In this document: piece after piece, positions 63,083-64,000 of the stretch
Layout: every line of letters starts with the position of its first letter
Numbering within the stretch: the first letter of the stretch is position 1
Source of the DNA: Uloborus plumipes
Lineage: Eukaryota; Arthropoda; Arachnida; Araneae; Uloboridae
Length of the DNA stretch: 64,000 nucleotides
Direction of reading: 5' to 3'
Assembly (NCBI GenBank): GCA_038373865.1
Contig: JAXGGA010001706.1
Location: 1 to 64,000 of the forward strand
Translations under genes and position numbers: made by a program
Notes under the pieces: generated by a model
What the model saw: the letters and a program-made list of their open reading frames with translations, nothing else
What the model was told of the DNA's origin: nothing
The model's database searches: none

Positions 63083-63226
63083 TATCTAGATTAAATTATG
63101 TACAAGTGTCGCAACACGATATGTATAAGTATATCTGTTCTAAAAAGTAAAAAGTAAATTAAACAACTCAATTTAATTTTCTTAACTTGATTTAACGAGA
63201 TTTTGACTTAAAACCCTCACTTTATA
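63083..63226. other. Short noncoding spacer
   Basis: AT-rich sequence between the Helitron pair and the pogo-type element, with nothing identifiable. Confidence 0.5.
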
Positions 63227-63884
63227 CAGTACACTCCCGATTATCCGCGGAATTGGGTGGCACGGGCATCGCGGATAATCCGAAAAAGGCATAAAATAAA
63301 GGGTAAAGAAGATAAAAAATGTTTTTTGCTTAAAAATAATTGCATTGTACTTTAAACGTGATATGTATAAAGAGTGACGATAGGTGCAGCATAAAACATT
63401 TGTATTTGAGGCTCTCACGTATATAAAATCTATATAAAGAAGTGAAGGGCCAGGGGGAAAAAAGATGAAAGTGACCAAAAAGCGATTTCGAGAAAAACGA
63501 AGAACAAAGTTTGATTTCTCGTAACTCCTTGTGTAGTTAATAGAGTTTTCATGCACATTTCGATCGATTCTCATCTTTTTTCCCCCTTGTTGTTCTACCA
63601 GATGATATTAATCATTCATAGCCCCTAGATAGCGCTAATATCTCAAAGTTGACGAAAAAGTGACTCATCTTTTTTCTCCCTGGCCCTTCAAGTGGTACTA
63701 CGATAACGTAAAGGTAAAATAATTTATTGGATGAAGTACACCGCTCTCTTGGGTAAGAAATGTTTAGAAAAAAAACAAAAATTTAAATTCATGCTTTTTC
63801 GAAAAAATCAGTTAATTGTGTTTGGTCCTTTTCCGAGACCTAGCTTCGCGGATAATCTGCTCGTGGATAATCAAGAGTTTACTG
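63227..63884. mobile_element. pogo/Tigger-type MITE
   Basis: The element is 658 bp between TA dinucleotides (63225-63226 and 63885-63886). The ends are inverted repeats of 24 bp matching at 19 positions, CAGTACACTCCCGATTATCC at the left and the complement of CAGTAAACTCTTGATTATCC at the right. GGATAATC or its complement occurs four times near the ends, as is common for pogo/Tigger termini. A minus-strand open frame crosses it but does not resemble a pogo transposase. An internal inverted repeat suggests a nested insertion (listed separately). Confidence 0.75.
63443..63690. repeat. Internal 26-bp inverted repeat, possible nested MITE
   Basis: TGAAGGGCCAGGG(G/A)GAAAA continuing to AGATGA at 63443-63468 is the reverse complement of 63665-63690 with one mismatch. 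A third partial copy (TCATCTTTTTTCCCCC) lies at about 63571-63587. No clear target duplication is visible, so this may be a nested element or an internal structure of the surrounding one. Confidence 0.55.
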
Positions 63885-63886
63885 TA

Positions 63887-64000
63887 CTCACTTTTTGCTG
63901 AGATGTAGTGGTTTTTTATCTATTGCCTTCAAGCCATTGGTAAAGGAGCTTTTAAACATGTATTTTTTACGAGGGTTGTTTTTTTTTTCAACCTCCGTTC
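63887..64000. other. Noncoding end of window
   Basis: AT-rich sequence with a T run near the end; nothing identifiable. Confidence 0.5.

Noticed and set aside
63182..63574. Minus-strand 130-codon frame
   Set aside because: It crosses the boundary of the pogo-type MITE and shows no transposase signature.
1..64000. CRISPR arrays, bacterial operons, rRNA or prophage
   Set aside because: No regularly spaced repeats, ribosome-binding-site-led frames or rRNA signatures were seen; the sequence is eukaryotic in character.

Overview
The window looks like a piece of an AT-rich arthropod genome, possibly an arachnid. The evidence for a eukaryote is the near absence of long open frames, one short exon with consensus splice sites, and a dense mixture of eukaryotic transposon relics. 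The arthropod call rests on the resemblance of the exon to arthropod neural cadherin and on the transposon mix (mariner, Transib, Helitron, hAT, pogo type). The species cannot be fixed from the sequence alone. No bacterial, organellar, CRISPR or rRNA features were seen.

Gene content: the only host coding sequence I can support is a 116-bp internal exon on the + strand at 50032-50147. It encodes part of one cadherin repeat and is closest, from memory, to arthropod N-cadherin (CadN). No partner exon was recognised, so the window is probably mostly intron of a very large cadherin gene, although part of the 50 kb upstream could be intergenic.

Layout: 416-2521 holds a Transib element, related to the RAG1 family, with perfect 5-bp CGGCG target duplications, CACAGTG ends and a broken N-terminal transposase fragment. 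Three short hAT-type MITEs of one family lie at 9044-9220, 24400-24582 and 50787-50957, each with a perfect 8-bp target duplication. Other features are a 4-unit minisatellite (11277-11840), a tRNA-derived SINE with target duplications (12891-13116), a 183-bp tandem duplication (16950-17316), an unclassified element with 37-bp terminal inverted repeats (33763-35541; a relic of its end lies at 48421-48480), a dead mariner with both ends intact (36272-37546), an AT-rich hAT MITE (43375-43814), a TTAA-flanked element (44098-44796), a Helitron-like element (54437-55350), and, near the right edge, two head-to-tail Helitrons (61288-63082) followed by a pogo/Tigger-type MITE (63227-63884).

The rest is AT-rich noncoding DNA with microsatellites, very long homopolymer runs (including unusual G/C runs of 9-17 bases), a few strong hairpins, and islands of more balanced composition that may be regulatory or merely unique intronic sequence. 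No novel multi-gene system was seen. The most informative structures are the Transib with RSS-like ends, the tandem Helitron pair whose two copies differ by a datable MITE insertion, and two diverged noncoding segments at 28.5 and 29.4 kb.
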